A stretch of DNA of 64,000 nucleotides, from NCBI RefSeq assembly GCF_014695585.1, contig NZ_JACJON010000073.1:124001-188000 (forward strand), written 5' to 3'. A model generated the notes under the pieces. The model was not told where the DNA came from, ran no database searches, and worked only from the letters and a program-made list of their open reading frames with translations. This DNA is from Microcoleus sp. FACHB-831. GTDB taxonomy: Bacteria > Cyanobacteriota > Cyanobacteriia > Cyanobacteriales > FACHB-T130. Shown here piece by piece: positions 63,899 through 64,000 of the stretch. Made by a program: the position numbers and the translations under genes. The number at the start of each line of letters is the position of its first letter. Within the stretch, counting starts at the first letter, position 1.

Positions 63899-64000
63899 TT
63901 GCCCAGTCGTTTTAGAGAGGATTTCACCCTGAGTACCCGCGTTGTTTTAGTCCGTCACGGACAAAGTAGCTATAACATCCAGCAGAGAATACAAGGCCAT
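63899..64000 (+). CDS. Start of a histidine phosphatase/phosphoglycerate mutase family protein (partial)
   Basis: The frame runs off the right edge. It contains RVVLVRHGQSSYN, the RHG signature of the histidine phosphatase superfamily, followed by IQQRIQGH. The start is unclear. TTG 63899 is the only standard start in frame, yet a GAGG eight bases upstream of CTG 63929 and homologues that begin close to STRV suggest a non-standard CTG start. Confidence 0.75.
   Translation, partial: MPSRFREDFTLSTRVVLVRHGQSSYNIQQRIQGH

Overview
The window is cyanobacterial chromosome. The evidence is psbZ (photosystem II), a DesC-type acyl-lipid desaturase, a PTOX-like alternative oxidase, a PirA-like small protein, an ethylene-receptor-like histidine kinase, several cyanobacteria-specific membrane families, and very frequent HIP1 octamers (GCGATCGC) in genes and spacers. 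Abundant short heptad-type repeats and large multidomain kinases suggest a filamentous or otherwise complex cyanobacterium; that last step is inference. I see no CRISPR array, prophage or rRNA. The only mobile-element trace is a broken transposase near 26.5-27.1 kb.

Layout. 0-5.9 kb: end of an unknown gene, an ATP-grasp ligase, a possible frameshifted small gene, a PLP-dependent Met-gamma-lyase-like enzyme divergent from desC, then a zinc-ribbon membrane protein followed by a ProA paralogue. 6.2-7.4 kb: tRNA-Gly(GCC), ribH, psbZ. 7.5-15.5 kb: a DHH-CBS-CCA-adding fusion, then a phospho-signalling run (Ser/Thr kinase-like protein with Arg-rich repeats, small coiled-coil protein, ABC1/UbiB kinase, PP2C phosphatase). 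15.5-25.9 kb: comF, two paralogous histidine kinases (one with an ethylene-binding domain and two kinase cores), and a PEP-synthase-like protein. 26-28.9 kb: a baeRF-like gene that appears to have been split by about 2 kb containing a transposase remnant and an intact baeRF-like paralogue. 29-36.3 kb: DUF1361 protein, pirA-like gene, SAM hydroxide adenosyltransferase, DUF2301 protein, two exported or membrane-anchored proteins, dprA, and an exported Ser-Pro repeat protein. 36.3-40.4 kb: M50 protease-TPR fusion, Gfo/Idh oxidoreductase, gshB, grxC. 40.4-45.1 kb: a possible 6S-like RNA, an MBL-fold hydrolase, ribF, a MoxR ATPase and a dihaem cytochrome c. 45.6-56.4 kb: secA, a degenerate GAF kinase-like protein, pyrD, a PAS-CRP fusion regulator, and the alternative oxidase. 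56.4-64 kb: holB and tmk, a conserved small protein, an FHA protein, a copper-type P-type ATPase, a CPBP protease, and the start of a histidine phosphatase.

Most genes are housekeeping. The unusual signals are (1) the complementary baeRF fragments flanking an intact paralogue, (2) repeated in-frame insertion of low-complexity repeat DNA into otherwise conserved proteins (CBS, HATPase, P-type ATPase, PEP synthase, cytochrome, probably RibF), (3) enzymes whose key residues look lost (ProA paralogue, the GAF kinase, the PEP-synthase N-terminus), and (4) the dense clusters of signalling proteins. All assignments come from reading motifs by eye; no database search was run.
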